Positions 1-9,142 of a stretch of DNA of 64,000 nucleotides are shown piece after piece. The position numbers and the translations under genes are program-made. The first letter of the stretch is position 1; each line of letters starts with the position of its first letter. Under the pieces are notes generated by a model, which worked only from the letters and a program-made list of their open reading frames with translations, did no database searches and was not told where the DNA came from. The stretch covers positions 124,001-188,000 of the forward strand of contig JAXLST010000005.1 of the NCBI GenBank assembly GCA_046330435.1, in the 5' to 3' direction. Source of the DNA: Ga0077560 sp046330435. Lineage in GTDB: Bacteria; Actinomycetota; Thermoleophilia; Miltoncostaeales; Miltoncostaeaceae.

Positions 1-920
1 GCGTACGGGAGGTTCACCCCGCTCGCGGTGGCCAGGGAGATCCACAGCCACGAGCGCGGGTTGACCTCGATGAGGTGGTCGCGGCCGTCCCGCGGGTCGC
101 GCTTGACCTCGACCTGGGAGATGCCGTGGAAGCCCAGCTCGTCCAGCAGCGCGTGGCAGCGCTCGGCGAACGCGGGGTCCCAGTGGGCCTCCGCGCTGCG
201 CGCCGTGCCGAACTCCGGCGGCCACTGGCGCAGCTTGCGGCCCGTGAACGAGGCGATGCGCTCACCGTCCGCCCCCCGGTAGCTGCCCAGGGTCCACAGC
301 TGCTCGTCGCCGCCCGGGATGACCTCCTGGATCTGCGGCCCGTACGGCGCGGCGTCCTCCCACCTGCGGCGCAGCTCCCCCTCGTCCTCGCAGCGCATGA
401 CCTGCACGCGGAAGCGCCGGCGGAACTCCGGGGCGTAGCGGGGTTTGAGGATGACCGGGTACCGCAGGCCCGCGTCGCGCACCGCCTCCACGGGATCGGC
501 GTCCTCGGCGGGGTCGGTGGTGCCGGGTCGCGGGAAGCCGATGCGCCGGGCGGCGGCGTGCTGGCCGCCCTTGTCCATGATCACCCGCATGCGCTCCCAC
601 TCCGTCCAGGGGCGGCGCAGGACGGCGTCCACCTCGGCCTCGCGCGGGCCGATGGCGGCGATGGCCTCGTCGTGGGTGGGGAACAGGACGGGGCGGTCGC
701 CCAGCTGGCGGGCGATGGCGATGAGGTCGTCCACGAACCGGTCGGGCTCGGTGAGCGGGTCGGCGGTGTGAGCGGGGTGGGCGTACCGGGACGTCTTGCC
801 CAGCGCGGCCGGGTCGTGGTCGGCGGCCAGCACGCGCACGCCCTCGGCGGCCAGGGCCCGGATGATCCCCAGGCTGTTGGGCCCGGAGGCCTGCAGGACG
901 ATGGCGGCGGGGCGCCTCAT
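1..920 (-). CDS. Predicted ATP-grasp carboxylate-amine ligase, C-terminus beyond left edge
   Basis: About 306 residues are visible from an ATG at 920; the gene runs off base 1. The N-terminus (MRRPAAIVLQASGPNSLG) looks like a nucleotide-binding pre-ATP-grasp fold. It is followed by an ATP-grasp core with VILKPR and the metal-binding motif LIEVNPRSW near the visible end. ATP-grasp enzymes activate a carboxylate as acyl phosphate and join it to an amine or similar nucleophile. The start overlaps the stop of the upstream GT4 gene by ATGA, making it the last visible gene of the polysaccharide operon. A role in adding an amino acid or similar group to the glycan, or an unrelated ligation, is inference; the substrate cannot be read from the sequence. 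Confidence 0.75.
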   Translation of the reverse strand, partial: MRRPAAIVLQASGPNSLGIIRALAAEGVRVLAADHDPAALGKTSRYAHPAHTADPLTEPDRFVDDLIAIARQLGDRPVLFPTHDEAIAAIGPREAEVDAVLRRPWTEWERMRVIMDKGGQHAAARRIGFPRPGTTDPAEDADPVEAVRDAGLRYPVILKPRYAPEFRRRFRVQVMRCEDEGELRRRWEDAAPYGPQIQEVIPGGDEQLWTLGSYRGADGERIASFTGRKLRQWPPEFGTARSAEAHWDPAFAERCHALLDELGFHGISQVEVKRDPRDGRDHLIEVNPRSWLWISLATASGVNLPY

Positions 921-2113
921 CCGACCAGCTCCGCGTACAGCTCGGCGTTGCGGCGGGCGTTGGCCGCCCAGGTGTACTCGTCCCGGCCCACCTCCAGCGC
1001 TTGCGCGGCGAGGCGGTCCCGCAGGCCGGGCTCGTCGAGCATCCGCGCCAGCGCCGCGTGCAGCGCCTCGGCGTCGCCCGCGGGCACCAGCAGCCCGGTC
1101 TCACCGTCGCGCACGATCTCGGGCGTGCCGTCGACGGCGGTGGCCACCACCGGCCGCCCGCAGTTGAGCGCCTCGCAGCACACGGTCGGCAGGCCCTCGG
1201 AGTGGCTGGGCAGCACGAAGAACTCCCCGGCCGCCATGTACCAGGCCACGTCGTCGTGGGGGATCTTGCCGACGAAGCGGATGCGGTCCGCGATCCCCAG
1301 CTCCCGCGCCCGGGCCTCCAGCGGCTCGCGCAGCTCGCCGATGCCGCCGGCCACCAGCAGCGGGGCGCCGCCGTCGCGCCGCGCGGCCAGCAGCCCCCAG
1401 GCCTCCACCAGCACGTCCACGCCCTTGCGCGGCACCAGCTTGCCCACGTAGGTCACCACGCGCTCGTCCTGCGGCAGCCCCAGCCGGTCGCGGGCCTCGG
1501 CCATGTCGTGCGGCATGAACACGCTGGTGTCGGCCCCGTTGGCCACCACCTGCACGGGCCGCCGGGGGGTGCCGCACGCCTCCGCCTCGCCCCGGATCGC
1601 CCGGCTGACGGTCACGATCTGGTCGATGGACTCCACCGCCTCGCGCACGCGGTCGCGCAGGGCCGCGCTGCGGGCGGGCAGGTCGATCACGTCCGCGCGG
1701 TGGGCGGTCGCCAGCACCGGCACGCCGAGCTCGGCCCCCACGCGGGCCGCGGCCCAGCCGTCGGGCACCAGCATGTGGGCGTGGATGACGTCGAACGGCC
1801 AGCGCGCGTGGATGCGCTTGAGCGGCTTGCGGATGGCCCACAGCATGGCGTCGGCGTTGCGGGCGCCGAGCCGCGCGCCCGGCAGGGTGAGCTTGCGGGG
1901 GTAGATGACCGGCACGCCGTCGATGACGTCGGTCCCCGGGACGTCGTGGTACGCGCTCCAGCGGTCGAGGAACGGCGGCGCCCAGCCCTTGGGCGACATC
2001 ACCCGGACGTCGTGGCCCAGATCCCGCAGGGCCCGGACCTGCTCGTGGACGAAGATCCCGGCCGTCGGGTTCACGGCGCTCGGGTACATGTGGCTGAGCA
2101 TGAGGATCTTCAG
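917..2113 (-). CDS. GT4-family glycosyltransferase
   Basis: A 398-residue retaining GT-B glycosyltransferase. The N-terminal Rossmann half contains the SHMYP loop and VIHAHMLVPDG. The C-terminal donor-binding half contains VGKLVPRKG and the SHSEGLPTVCCEA motif with the conserved E-x7-E. It should transfer a nucleotide-sugar hexose to a lipid-linked or oligosaccharide acceptor at the inner membrane face. The first beta strand KILMLS is needed for the fold, and the only start codon giving it is CTG at 2113. That CTG overlaps the upstream TGA (CTGA) and has GGAGGG eight bases before it. An ATG at 2101 would remove the first strand. Its neighbours are two O-antigen-ligase-like genes and an ATP-grasp gene. 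Confidence 0.9.
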   Translation of the reverse strand: MKILMLSHMYPSAVNPTAGIFVHEQVRALRDLGHDVRVMSPKGWAPPFLDRWSAYHDVPGTDVIDGVPVIYPRKLTLPGARLGARNADAMLWAIRKPLKRIHARWPFDVIHAHMLVPDGWAAARVGAELGVPVLATAHRADVIDLPARSAALRDRVREAVESIDQIVTVSRAIRGEAEACGTPRRPVQVVANGADTSVFMPHDMAEARDRLGLPQDERVVTYVGKLVPRKGVDVLVEAWGLLAARRDGGAPLLVAGGIGELREPLEARARELGIADRIRFVGKIPHDDVAWYMAAGEFFVLPSHSEGLPTVCCEALNCGRPVVATAVDGTPEIVRDGETGLLVPAGDAEALHAALARMLDEPGLRDRLAAQALEVGRDEYTWAANARRNAELYAELVG

Positions 2114-3567
2114 GGGAGCGTCCCTCCGTTGTCGCGGGCGCGCTGCGCGAGCGCGACGGCAAGCATGCCGAGCCCGAACGTGATCCACATGGGGGCGAAG
2201 TGGATGACGCTCGACGGGCCGAGGCTCCCGATGGTGAACCCGGCCAGGGACGTCGCCCCGGCGAGGGCCATGTACCGCACCAGCGGGTCGGCGGTGAGGC
2301 GCGCCTCGCGCAGCTGGCGGGTGAGCAGGAACCCGAAGAAGCAGGCGTAGAGCCCCAGGCCCACCAGGCCCAGGTTCACGGTGACCTCCAGCCACCAGTT
2401 GTGCAGGTTCGCGACCCCGGGGAAGTCCCGCAGGGACCGCACCCGTACGTCGGCGTTCCCGGCGCCGACGCCGATGCCGCCGGTGTCGCGGATGAGCCCG
2501 ATGCCGTCGGAGAGCAGGTTGGAGCGCACCGCGCCGGAGCCCAGGCCCGTGTCGACCTGCTCCCTGAGCAGGGAGAAGTCGAACTTGGTGACCGCCCGCT
2601 GCGGCAGCTTGACGACGCCGGAGCCCTGGATGGAGGGCACCACCAGCGCGACGGCCAGCGCGGCGATGACGGCGGCCGAGATCGCCCGGCCGCGCTGCCG
2701 GTGGTCGGTGCCGGCGAACAGCAGCAGGGTGATGAGGATGATCCCGGTGGCGATGATGTTCGCCTTGCTGCCGGTGTAGAGCAGCGCCATCAGCGCGGCG
2801 ACCCCGCCGGCCAGCCCCAGCACCCGCAGGCGCACGTCCCGGAACACGATGGGGAGCACCAGCAGGTACGGGAGCGTGAGCGTGAGGTAGGTCGCGAGGT
2901 TGTTCTCGTTGCCGAACACGGAGGTCGCCGCGAACGCGACGTCCTGGGACTTGCCGGCGAGGCGGGACGTGGGAAGGCGGATGCCGGCCACGATCTCCAG
3001 CAGCGAGATGAGGCTCACCACGGCGAAGGCGACGCCCAGGATCTTCAGCAGCCGGATCGCGCGCTCGCGGGTGGCGAACGCGATTGGGATCGCCAGGGCG
3101 AGCCCGCCCATCATCGACAGGAACAGCGTCCAGCGCAGGGCGGCGACGTCGTCCTGCGCCCAGGCGACCGACATCGCCGACCACAGGATCATGAGCCCCA
3201 GCAGGCTCGCGGGGACGGCGATCGCCCGGCTCACCCGGACCGTGCCGCCCATGAGCAGGTAGCCCAGGGTGCCCAGGGCGAGGGTGACGATCATGATCCG
3301 GAACAGGAACAGCCACGGGGCCTGCGGCAGCGCCAGGTTGGGACCGGCGATGGCTGCGAGGGCGGTGACCGTGGTGAAGCCCACCGCGAGCCGTGGCAGG
3401 GGCGTGCGGCGCACGGCCACGATCAGGGCTGCGAGCAGGGTGAACGCGACGCCGGCGGGGGCGGAGAGCACCGTGAGGGCGGCGCCGGCGGCGGCGAGGA
3501 CACCCGCGCCGATCACCGGGCCGCGGGGCGGCGCGAGCCCGCCGGCCGGTGGTGCCTGGCCGGTCAT
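2110..3567 (-). CDS. O-antigen ligase/polymerase-like membrane protein (first of two)
   Basis: A 485-residue polytopic membrane protein with roughly ten to twelve hydrophobic segments. It has a long periplasmic-type loop in the C-terminal third that carries LHNWWLEVTVNLGLVG, the pattern typical of the O-antigen ligase/Wzy family. Such proteins polymerise or transfer undecaprenyl-linked glycans outside the membrane. It overlaps the upstream GT4 by ATGA and the downstream GT4 by CTGA. A second family member lies one gene upstream (4649-6202). Why the operon needs two is not visible: one may polymerise and the other ligate, or each may handle a different repeat unit. Confidence 0.85.
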   Translation of the reverse strand: MTGQAPPAGGLAPPRGPVIGAGVLAAAGAALTVLSAPAGVAFTLLAALIVAVRRTPLPRLAVGFTTVTALAAIAGPNLALPQAPWLFLFRIMIVTLALGTLGYLLMGGTVRVSRAIAVPASLLGLMILWSAMSVAWAQDDVAALRWTLFLSMMGGLALAIPIAFATRERAIRLLKILGVAFAVVSLISLLEIVAGIRLPTSRLAGKSQDVAFAATSVFGNENNLATYLTLTLPYLLVLPIVFRDVRLRVLGLAGGVAALMALLYTGSKANIIATGIILITLLLFAGTDHRQRGRAISAAVIAALAVALVVPSIQGSGVVKLPQRAVTKFDFSLLREQVDTGLGSGAVRSNLLSDGIGLIRDTGGIGVGAGNADVRVRSLRDFPGVANLHNWWLEVTVNLGLVGLGLYACFFGFLLTRQLREARLTADPLVRYMALAGATSLAGFTIGSLGPSSVIHFAPMWITFGLGMLAVALAQRARDNGGTLP

Positions 3568-4652
3568 CGGCGAGGGAGGCTACCAGCGGCCCCGTCGCGG
3601 GCGGCGGCGGCCAGGATGTCGGCGACACGGCCGGCCTGCAGGGACAGCGCGTGCCCCTCCGCGGCGGCCCGGCAGGCGGCCGGGTCCGGCGGGTGCGCGA
3701 GCTTGTCCGCCAGGGCCGCGGCGAGCGCCGCGGGATCGCCCGGCGGCACGATCGCGCCGGGACCGCCGTCGGGCACCACCTCGCGCGCACCCCCCACGGA
3801 CGTGGTCACGACGGCCCGGCCGCAGGCCAGGCCCTCCAGCGCCGCGACGCCGAGCGGCTCCACGCGGCTCACCATCGACAGGACGTCCGCCGCGGCGATC
3901 CAGTCCGGCACCCGCTCGTGGGGCAGCGCGCCGGGCGTGATGACCGCGTCCTCCGGGAGGTCCAGCCGCCGGGCCCCGGCCCGCACGGCGCCCGCGAGCG
4001 GGCCGTCGCCCACGAAGGCGACCCGCGCGGACGGGTGCTCCCGGCGCAGCCGCGCGACGGCCTGCAGCAGGTTGAGCGGGTCCTTGCGCTCGGTGAGCCC
4101 GCCCACCGCGACCACCATGGGCCCGTCCGCGGGCAGGCCCAGGCGGGCCCGCGCGGCGGTGCGGTCCGCTGGGACGAACCGGTCGAGGTCGACGCCCATG
4201 TCCACCACGTGCACCGGCGGCAGCGCGCCCAGCTGCTCGCGCATGCGCTCCGCCAGGTACTCGCTCACGGCGATCACCCCCGCGCACCCGGCGAGGCTCC
4301 GGGCGGTCGCGCGCCGCACCGGCCCGCGGGCGAGGTTCGCGACGTCGCCGCCGTGCGCGGTCACCACCCAGGGCACCCGGGTGATGCGGTGGCACGCCGC
4401 GGCCAGGGCGCCGGTGGGGAACAGGTAGTGGGCGTACACCACGTCCGCCCCGCGCACGGCGCGCACCGCCCGGGCCAGCAGCAGGCCGTACTTGGCGGGG
4501 GTCCGCAGTGCGCCGGCCGCGCGGGTGGCGATCACGACCCGGTCCACCTCGTGCCCCCGCATCTCGAGGGCGTCGCACATGTCCCGGACGAAGGCGCCGT
4601 AGTCCGGGGCCTCCGGGGAGGGGTACATGTTGCTGAGGCAGACGATCCTCAC
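3564..4652 (-). CDS. GT4-family glycosyltransferase
   Basis: A 362-residue GT-B enzyme starting at GTG 4652, which overlaps the upstream stop (GTGA). The start VRIVCLSNMYPSPEAPDYG resembles that of the other GT4 in this operon. VTAHGGDV lies in the acceptor half. VAVGGLTERKDP and the MVSRVEPLGVAALEG motif with the E-x7-E pair form the donor site. It is expected to add one hexose to a growing lipid-linked glycan in the cytoplasm. It sits between the two O-antigen-ligase-like genes, giving the order ligase-GT4-ligase-GT4. The donor and acceptor sugars are unknown. Confidence 0.9.
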   Translation of the reverse strand: MRIVCLSNMYPSPEAPDYGAFVRDMCDALEMRGHEVDRVVIATRAAGALRTPAKYGLLLARAVRAVRGADVVYAHYLFPTGALAAACHRITRVPWVVTAHGGDVANLARGPVRRATARSLAGCAGVIAVSEYLAERMREQLGALPPVHVVDMGVDLDRFVPADRTAARARLGLPADGPMVVAVGGLTERKDPLNLLQAVARLRREHPSARVAFVGDGPLAGAVRAGARRLDLPEDAVITPGALPHERVPDWIAAADVLSMVSRVEPLGVAALEGLACGRAVVTTSVGGAREVVPDGGPGAIVPPGDPAALAAALADKLAHPPDPAACRAAAEGHALSLQAGRVADILAAAARDGAAGSLPRR

Positions 4653-6202
4653 GCGGGGGGCGCGCCCTCCGGCTGGGGGTCGGGCCGACGGCCCACCGCG
4701 CCCGCGGCGGCCGACATCACCATGGCGCCGGCGGTGAGCGTCCACAGGAACGGGTCCTCGAAGAAGCCGGCGTAGAACAGCGCGTGCAGGAGGATCCCGC
4801 ACACCAGGGCCAGCATCGTCCAGATCGCCCAGCCGTCGGGGTCGCGGGCCAGGCGGGCGCCCTCGGCGAGGGCCCGCCACAGGCGGATCCCGAGCCACAC
4901 GAACAGCCCGAAGCCGATCGCGCCGAGCTCCGACAGCACGGTGACCGGGGTGTTGTGGCTGATCACCACCCGCACCCGACGCTGCTCGGCCGGCGTGAGG
5001 ATCGCCTGGTACCGGTTCTCGAAGCCGCCGAGTCCCGCCCCGTGCACCGGGGCCTCCTGCCAGATCTCGACGCCGCCGCGGATGAGGTCGAAGCGCCCCT
5101 CGCTCACCTTCTCCAGGCGGCCGGAGTCGGTGACCACCTTCCGGACGTTCTTGGAGGCCATGAACGCCCCCATCGCCAGGATCGCCAGGGTCGCCCCGCC
5201 CACCGCGAGGGTGCGGCGCGTGCCGAACGCCCGCCAGGACATGAGCGCCAGGGCGAGCATGAGCATGAGGCAGCTGGAGCGGGAGAACGTGACCGCGAGC
5301 CCGGCGCACAGCGGCACCAGCAGCACGGCGCCGACGACCAGCTTCCGGCTGCGGGGCCGCCACCACGCCAGGGCGACGATCGCCACGATGGCCACCACCA
5401 GGTACCGCCCCAGGATGTTGGGGTCGTAGAAGATCGCGTTGGACCGGAAGAACCGGCTGTACACGTTCGCCTGCTGGAGCCGGACGTTCAGGAAGATGTC
5501 GCGGGCCGCGTACTGGTAGACCGCGAGCACCGCCACGGGCACCGCCAGGCACACGGTGGCCCATGCGAGCGCGCGGAGGGCCTGCGCGTGCCGCCACAGG
5601 GCCGCCACGGCCAGGTACAGCAGCGTGAACGGCACGTAGAAGAAGACCAGCTTCACGGCGGCCTCCTCCGGATCCACGCTCCACACGCACGAGGCGAGGG
5701 CGTACACCAGGAAGGCCGCGAGCGGCACGTCAAGGAGCGTGGACGGCTCGTCGTCGGCCGTGAACCGGCCGCGCAGCCGGCCCCACAGGAAGGCGATCAC
5801 GCCGATGGCGAGCACGACGTAGAGCGGCAGCAGCAGGTTGCGGTCGTCCCCGCCGATCGGCACCGGGATGCGCACCGGGAGGGCGAGCCCCAGGGCCGCG
5901 AACCACGCCGTGGGCCAGCGCAGGGTGAGCCGCACCGCCACGGCGACCGCGGCGGCCGTCACTGCGAGCCCCACGAGCCCCGCCACGGCGCCGACGGGGG
6001 TGGTGAGGCGGTCGGCGACGCGCTGCCCCTCGCCGTCGGGCAGGAGCGTGGCCGCCAGCGCCACCCACGCGGCGACCAGCAGCACGAGCCCTCCCAGGCG
6101 CCGCAGGCTGGGCCGCACGCGGGGGATGGGCAGGAACAGCAGGGCGACGCCGGCGGCGGCCGCCCCGGAGGCGACCTCGCGCGTGATCTCGGAGACGCTC
6201 AC
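4649..6202 (-). CDS. O-antigen ligase/polymerase-like membrane protein (second of two)
   Basis: A 517-residue polytopic membrane protein beginning at GTG 6202, which overlaps the upstream stop as GTGA. It has many hydrophobic segments. FFYVPFTLLYLAVAAL and the loop around NAIFYDPNILGRYLVV precede a periplasmic region with the HNTPVTVLSELGAIGFGLF signature of the Wzy/O-antigen ligase family. It probably acts on undecaprenyl-linked sugars on the outer face of the membrane. It differs clearly from the 2110-3567 protein, so it is not a recent tandem duplicate. It lies between a GT4 gene and the gene for an anchored Ig-like protein. Confidence 0.85.
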   Translation of the reverse strand: MSVSEITREVASGAAAAGVALLFLPIPRVRPSLRRLGGLVLLVAAWVALAATLLPDGEGQRVADRLTTPVGAVAGLVGLAVTAAAVAVAVRLTLRWPTAWFAALGLALPVRIPVPIGGDDRNLLLPLYVVLAIGVIAFLWGRLRGRFTADDEPSTLLDVPLAAFLVYALASCVWSVDPEEAAVKLVFFYVPFTLLYLAVAALWRHAQALRALAWATVCLAVPVAVLAVYQYAARDIFLNVRLQQANVYSRFFRSNAIFYDPNILGRYLVVAIVAIVALAWWRPRSRKLVVGAVLLVPLCAGLAVTFSRSSCLMLMLALALMSWRAFGTRRTLAVGGATLAILAMGAFMASKNVRKVVTDSGRLEKVSEGRFDLIRGGVEIWQEAPVHGAGLGGFENRYQAILTPAEQRRVRVVISHNTPVTVLSELGAIGFGLFVWLGIRLWRALAEGARLARDPDGWAIWTMLALVCGILLHALFYAGFFEDPFLWTLTAGAMVMSAAAGAVGRRPDPQPEGAPPA

Positions 6203-7224
6203 CGGCGCCCCTCGGGGGCGATGAGCGCCCTGCCGCCGCCCACGTCGGCGACCAGCCAGAGGGCGCTCGCCGGGATGGCCGCGGGCAGGCGGATCTGGGC
6301 GCCCGCGACGGTGGTGCGCACGGCGCGCGCCACGCGGGGGCCCAGCACGTGCAGCCCGTCCCCCGGCACGGCGGCGCGGCGGTACAGGCGCAGCGTCACC
6401 GGGGTCCCCGCGGGGTAGGCGGTCCCCGCCGCGGTGCGCAGGCGCACCCGCACGAGCCCGCCGGGCCGGCCCGGGCGGACGACGCGGCCCACGGCGTTGC
6501 CGATCCAGCAGGTGCGGCGCACGGAGGTGGCGTTGCGCGCGGCGTCGGAGGCGCGGATCTCGACGACCACCAGGCCGGGGGTCACGGCGCCGCCGCCATC
6601 GCGGGCGCCGTCCCACGACCAGCGGCCGGTGCGGCCGTCGCGGACGGGCCGCGGGCCGAAGCTCCGCAGCGTGCCGGACCCATCGGCCGTGAGCGCCGCG
6701 AACGAGACCTGCGCGTCGCCGTCGGGCACCGCGGTGACCAGGCACTGGGTGGGCGGCGGCACGTCCGTGAGCCCCGCGGAGGCCGCCTCGGCGACCGTGA
6801 GGGCCGGGCCGGTGCGGTCGATGACGATGCGCCGGCTGGTGCGGAAGACCTTGGCCCCGGCCTTCGCGCGCAGCCGGAGCGAGTAGATGCCGTCCGGGGC
6901 GTCCTCGCCCGAGTCGGTCCCGCCGCCCCACGATGCGCGGAACCAGCCGCGCGGCACGGGCGTGTCAGTCTGCAGCGTCCGGATCGGCGTGCCGTCGCTC
7001 GCGACGACGTCCAGGGTCACCGTGCCCGGCTCGCGCATGCGCACCGAGATGCGGGCCACGTCGCGGTTGCCGTCGCCGTTGGGGCTGATGAGCCGCGACC
7101 CCGAGAACCGCGTCACGATGGGCGGCGGAGTCGGGAACGCGAACGGCAGCAGGAACACGCCCAGGGCGAACACGAACAGCGCGAGCATGCCCCCGCCGAC
7201 GACCGCCCGGCCGCGTCTTCCCAC
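6199..7224 (-). CDS. Membrane-anchored protein with FlgD/Ig-like domains
   Basis: A 341-residue protein with one N-terminal hydrophobic anchor (about residues 10-30, GGGMLALFVFALGVFLLPF). It is followed by beta-rich domains carrying ISPNGDGNRD, the motif that opens FlgD-like immunoglobulin folds in secreted proteins. TSDIP-type glycine-rich strands such as DGIYSLRLRAK and WSWDGARDGGG repeat the pattern. GTG at 7224 is chosen because GGAG lies six bases upstream and the anchor starts soon after. Farther upstream the frame overlaps the methyltransferase gene and is low complexity. The protein should face outside the cell, perhaps organising glycan export or binding the polymer; that is inference from the operon. 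Confidence 0.7.
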   Translation of the reverse strand: MGRRGRAVVGGGMLALFVFALGVFLLPFAFPTPPPIVTRFSGSRLISPNGDGNRDVARISVRMREPGTVTLDVVASDGTPIRTLQTDTPVPRGWFRASWGGGTDSGEDAPDGIYSLRLRAKAGAKVFRTSRRIVIDRTGPALTVAEAASAGLTDVPPPTQCLVTAVPDGDAQVSFAALTADGSGTLRSFGPRPVRDGRTGRWSWDGARDGGGAVTPGLVVVEIRASDAARNATSVRRTCWIGNAVGRVVRPGRPGGLVRVRLRTAAGTAYPAGTPVTLRLYRRAAVPGDGLHVLGPRVARAVRTTVAGAQIRLPAAIPASALWLVADVGGGRALIAPEGRR

Positions 7225-7238
7225 GATGCGCTCCGCGC

Positions 7239-8009
7239 TCAGACGGGCCGGAAGCCCACGCAGACGTAGAACCCGAAGCGGCCCACCGGCGTGGTGGAGA
7301 GGGCGGCCTCGGCCTTCCTGGGCGCGGCGAACTTGTACAGGCGCCCGATCTGGGAGCCCACCCGGCCGCCGGGCCGGAAGAAGATCCCGCGGCGGCTCAC
7401 GACCGCAAGGCCGGCGGAGGCGCCGTGCGCCTCCAGGTCGCCCCAGGTCTGCCAGTTGTCCACCGGTGCCAGGTTGACCTTGATCCGCGTCCACGGGGCG
7501 TTCTCGGCCACCCAGCGCCGCGCGCCGGGCAGGGACCGCCGGTTGGGGGTGGAGATCACCAGCAGGCCGCCGGGGGCGAGCCGCTCGCGCAGGGCCCGCA
7601 GGCAGGCGCGCGGGTCCTCCAGGTGCTCGAGCACGTCGGTGAGGGTGATGAGCTCGTACGTGCCCTCCGGGGGCTCGTAGGCGCTGCCCACCTCGGCGCG
7701 CAGCCGGTCCGCGGCGCCCAGGTCCTTGAGCCGCTGCTGGGTGATCGCGATCGAGTCGGGCGAGAGGTCGATGCCGACGCCCGAGAAGCCCCGCCCCGCC
7801 AGCTGCTCCAGCAGGAACCCGGTGCCGCAGCCCACGTCGAGCACCCGCGGGGGACCGCCGTCGGCGGCGGCGCGCGGCGCGAGCGCGTCGATGGTGCCCA
7901 GCACCAGCGACATGCGGCTCTGCAGGTGCCAGTTCTTGCCCTCGACCGCGTACAGGCGGGGCGCCATGCGGTCGTAGTAGGCCTGGACGTGCTGAAGGCG
8001 ATCACTCAA
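7239..8009 (-). CDS. Class I SAM-dependent methyltransferase (UbiG/UbiE type)
   Basis: A 256-residue methyltransferase. Motif I is VLDVGCGTGFLLEQL near residues 75-90. Motif post-I is GIDLSPDSI. LTDVLEHLEDP and LAPGGLLVISTPN complete the fold. The start chosen is TTG 8009, which overlaps the upstream stop as TTGA and has GGAG eight bases before it. The substrate is unknown; in an operon of glycosyltransferases and ligase-like proteins, a sugar, polyprenyl or terminal capping methylation is plausible. The conserved C-terminal VGRFGFYVCVGFRPV is typical of methyltransferases found with polysaccharide genes. Confidence 0.88.
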   Translation of the reverse strand: MSDRLQHVQAYYDRMAPRLYAVEGKNWHLQSRMSLVLGTIDALAPRAAADGGPPRVLDVGCGTGFLLEQLAGRGFSGVGIDLSPDSIAITQQRLKDLGAADRLRAEVGSAYEPPEGTYELITLTDVLEHLEDPRACLRALRERLAPGGLLVISTPNRRSLPGARRWVAENAPWTRIKVNLAPVDNWQTWGDLEAHGASAGLAVVSRRGIFFRPGGRVGSQIGRLYKFAAPRKAEAALSTTPVGRFGFYVCVGFRPV

Positions 8010-9142
8010 GGAAGCCACTCCTGTGGCACCGTGGCGGCGCCGGCGACCCGGGCGAAGGCGTCCCAGGCGGGTTTGCGGGTGAGGTCTGCGTGCAGGAGCC
8101 CTCCGGTCCAACTGGGGTTGTCCTGGAGGTTGAACCAGACCGTGACGGCGACGCGGGGGGTGCGGTCCGCGATGTCGAAGGTCTGCGTGAGCCACCGCGC
8201 CTGCTGGGATTCGCTGACGAAGTAGCGGTGAAACCTGTTGTACGACGTGTGGTAGCCGGTCTCGGTCACGTAGACCGGCATGCCGGGCCGCAGCTTATCC
8301 AGCAGCGGGGTCAGCTGGTCGAGCGATCGCCAGCTGGGGAAGAAGAACGCCTGCGTCGGGGAGCCGATCGGGTAGAGGTGCTGGCTCCACGCGTCGATGC
8401 GGATGGCGTTGGCCCGCAGCGCGTTGATGAGCGTGCCGACGCTCACGCTCTCGGTGCCGGTGCGGCACGTCTTGCCGCGGTCGTTCGTGTTCCCGGCCGG
8501 CCCCGCGACGCCCCCGATCACGATGGCATCGGGGTTGGCGCGGCGGATCTCGCGTGCCGCGACGTCCACCAGGGCGGCGTAGCCCCGGGCGGCCACCGGG
8601 ATGTAGCGGTCCCGCGGCCCGCGGCGGCACTGCGGCGTCCAGAACTGCTCGATGTTGAACTCGTTCCACACCTCGATGCGCTTCACCTCGGGGAGCGGTC
8701 CCGTCGCGTCACGCCAGGTCCCCGAGTAGCGGCGGGCGATCGCGCCGGCGAACGCGCCCGCGTCGGCGGCCCGGGGGGCGGCGTTCGGCGCCCCGGAGGC
8801 CGATGCCCACGGGGGCGTCGAGTAGTAGTCGAGGATGACGCCGATGCGCCGCTGGGCGAGCCCCCGCAGGATCTGGTCGTAGACCGACCAGTCGTAGGCG
8901 GGGTCGTCGGGGTTCGTGGGGTCCGCCGGCCGGGTCTTCGCGACGCGGCTCCACAGGACGTCCACGCGGGTCACGCGGGTGCCGGTGGACGCCAGCAGGT
9001 CGAGGCGCTGGACCAGGGGCGCGCCGGTGAGGTTGGGCAGCCGGTCGTCCTGCAGGGCCACCACGGCCGCGGGCGCGGGGCCGGCGAACGCCAGGGCGGC
9101 GATCGCCGCGGCGGCCGCCCATGCGGCGGCGAGGCGCCTCAT
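8006..9142 (-). CDS. Secreted clan-A glycoside hydrolase
   Basis: A 378-residue protein with a signal peptide (about residues 1-26, ending near APAA) and a single TIM-barrel catalytic domain. The acid/base is probably Glu161 in EVWNEFNIEQFW. The nucleophile is probably Glu294 in VYVTETGYHTS. This spacing and these motifs match clan GH-A (GH5/GH39/GH51-like). It should cut a beta-linked polysaccharide outside the cell. Within a polysaccharide operon such an enzyme often trims or releases polymer, as PslG does in Pseudomonas. Applying that role here is inference, and the exact GH family cannot be fixed by eye. ATGA overlap links it to the upstream secreted protein. Confidence 0.8.
   Translation of the reverse strand: MRRLAAAWAAAAAIAALAFAGPAPAAVVALQDDRLPNLTGAPLVQRLDLLASTGTRVTRVDVLWSRVAKTRPADPTNPDDPAYDWSVYDQILRGLAQRRIGVILDYYSTPPWASASGAPNAAPRAADAGAFAGAIARRYSGTWRDATGPLPEVKRIEVWNEFNIEQFWTPQCRRGPRDRYIPVAARGYAALVDVAAREIRRANPDAIVIGGVAGPAGNTNDRGKTCRTGTESVSVGTLINALRANAIRIDAWSQHLYPIGSPTQAFFFPSWRSLDQLTPLLDKLRPGMPVYVTETGYHTSYNRFHRYFVSESQQARWLTQTFDIADRTPRVAVTVWFNLQDNPSWTGGLLHADLTRKPAWDAFARVAGAATVPQEWLP

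Noticed and set aside
917..3790. Very long minus-strand open frame covering a GT4 and more
   Set aside because: Only the part to 2113 encodes a recognisable fold. The remainder is Arg/Pro/Ala-rich shadow of the ligase-like gene in another frame.
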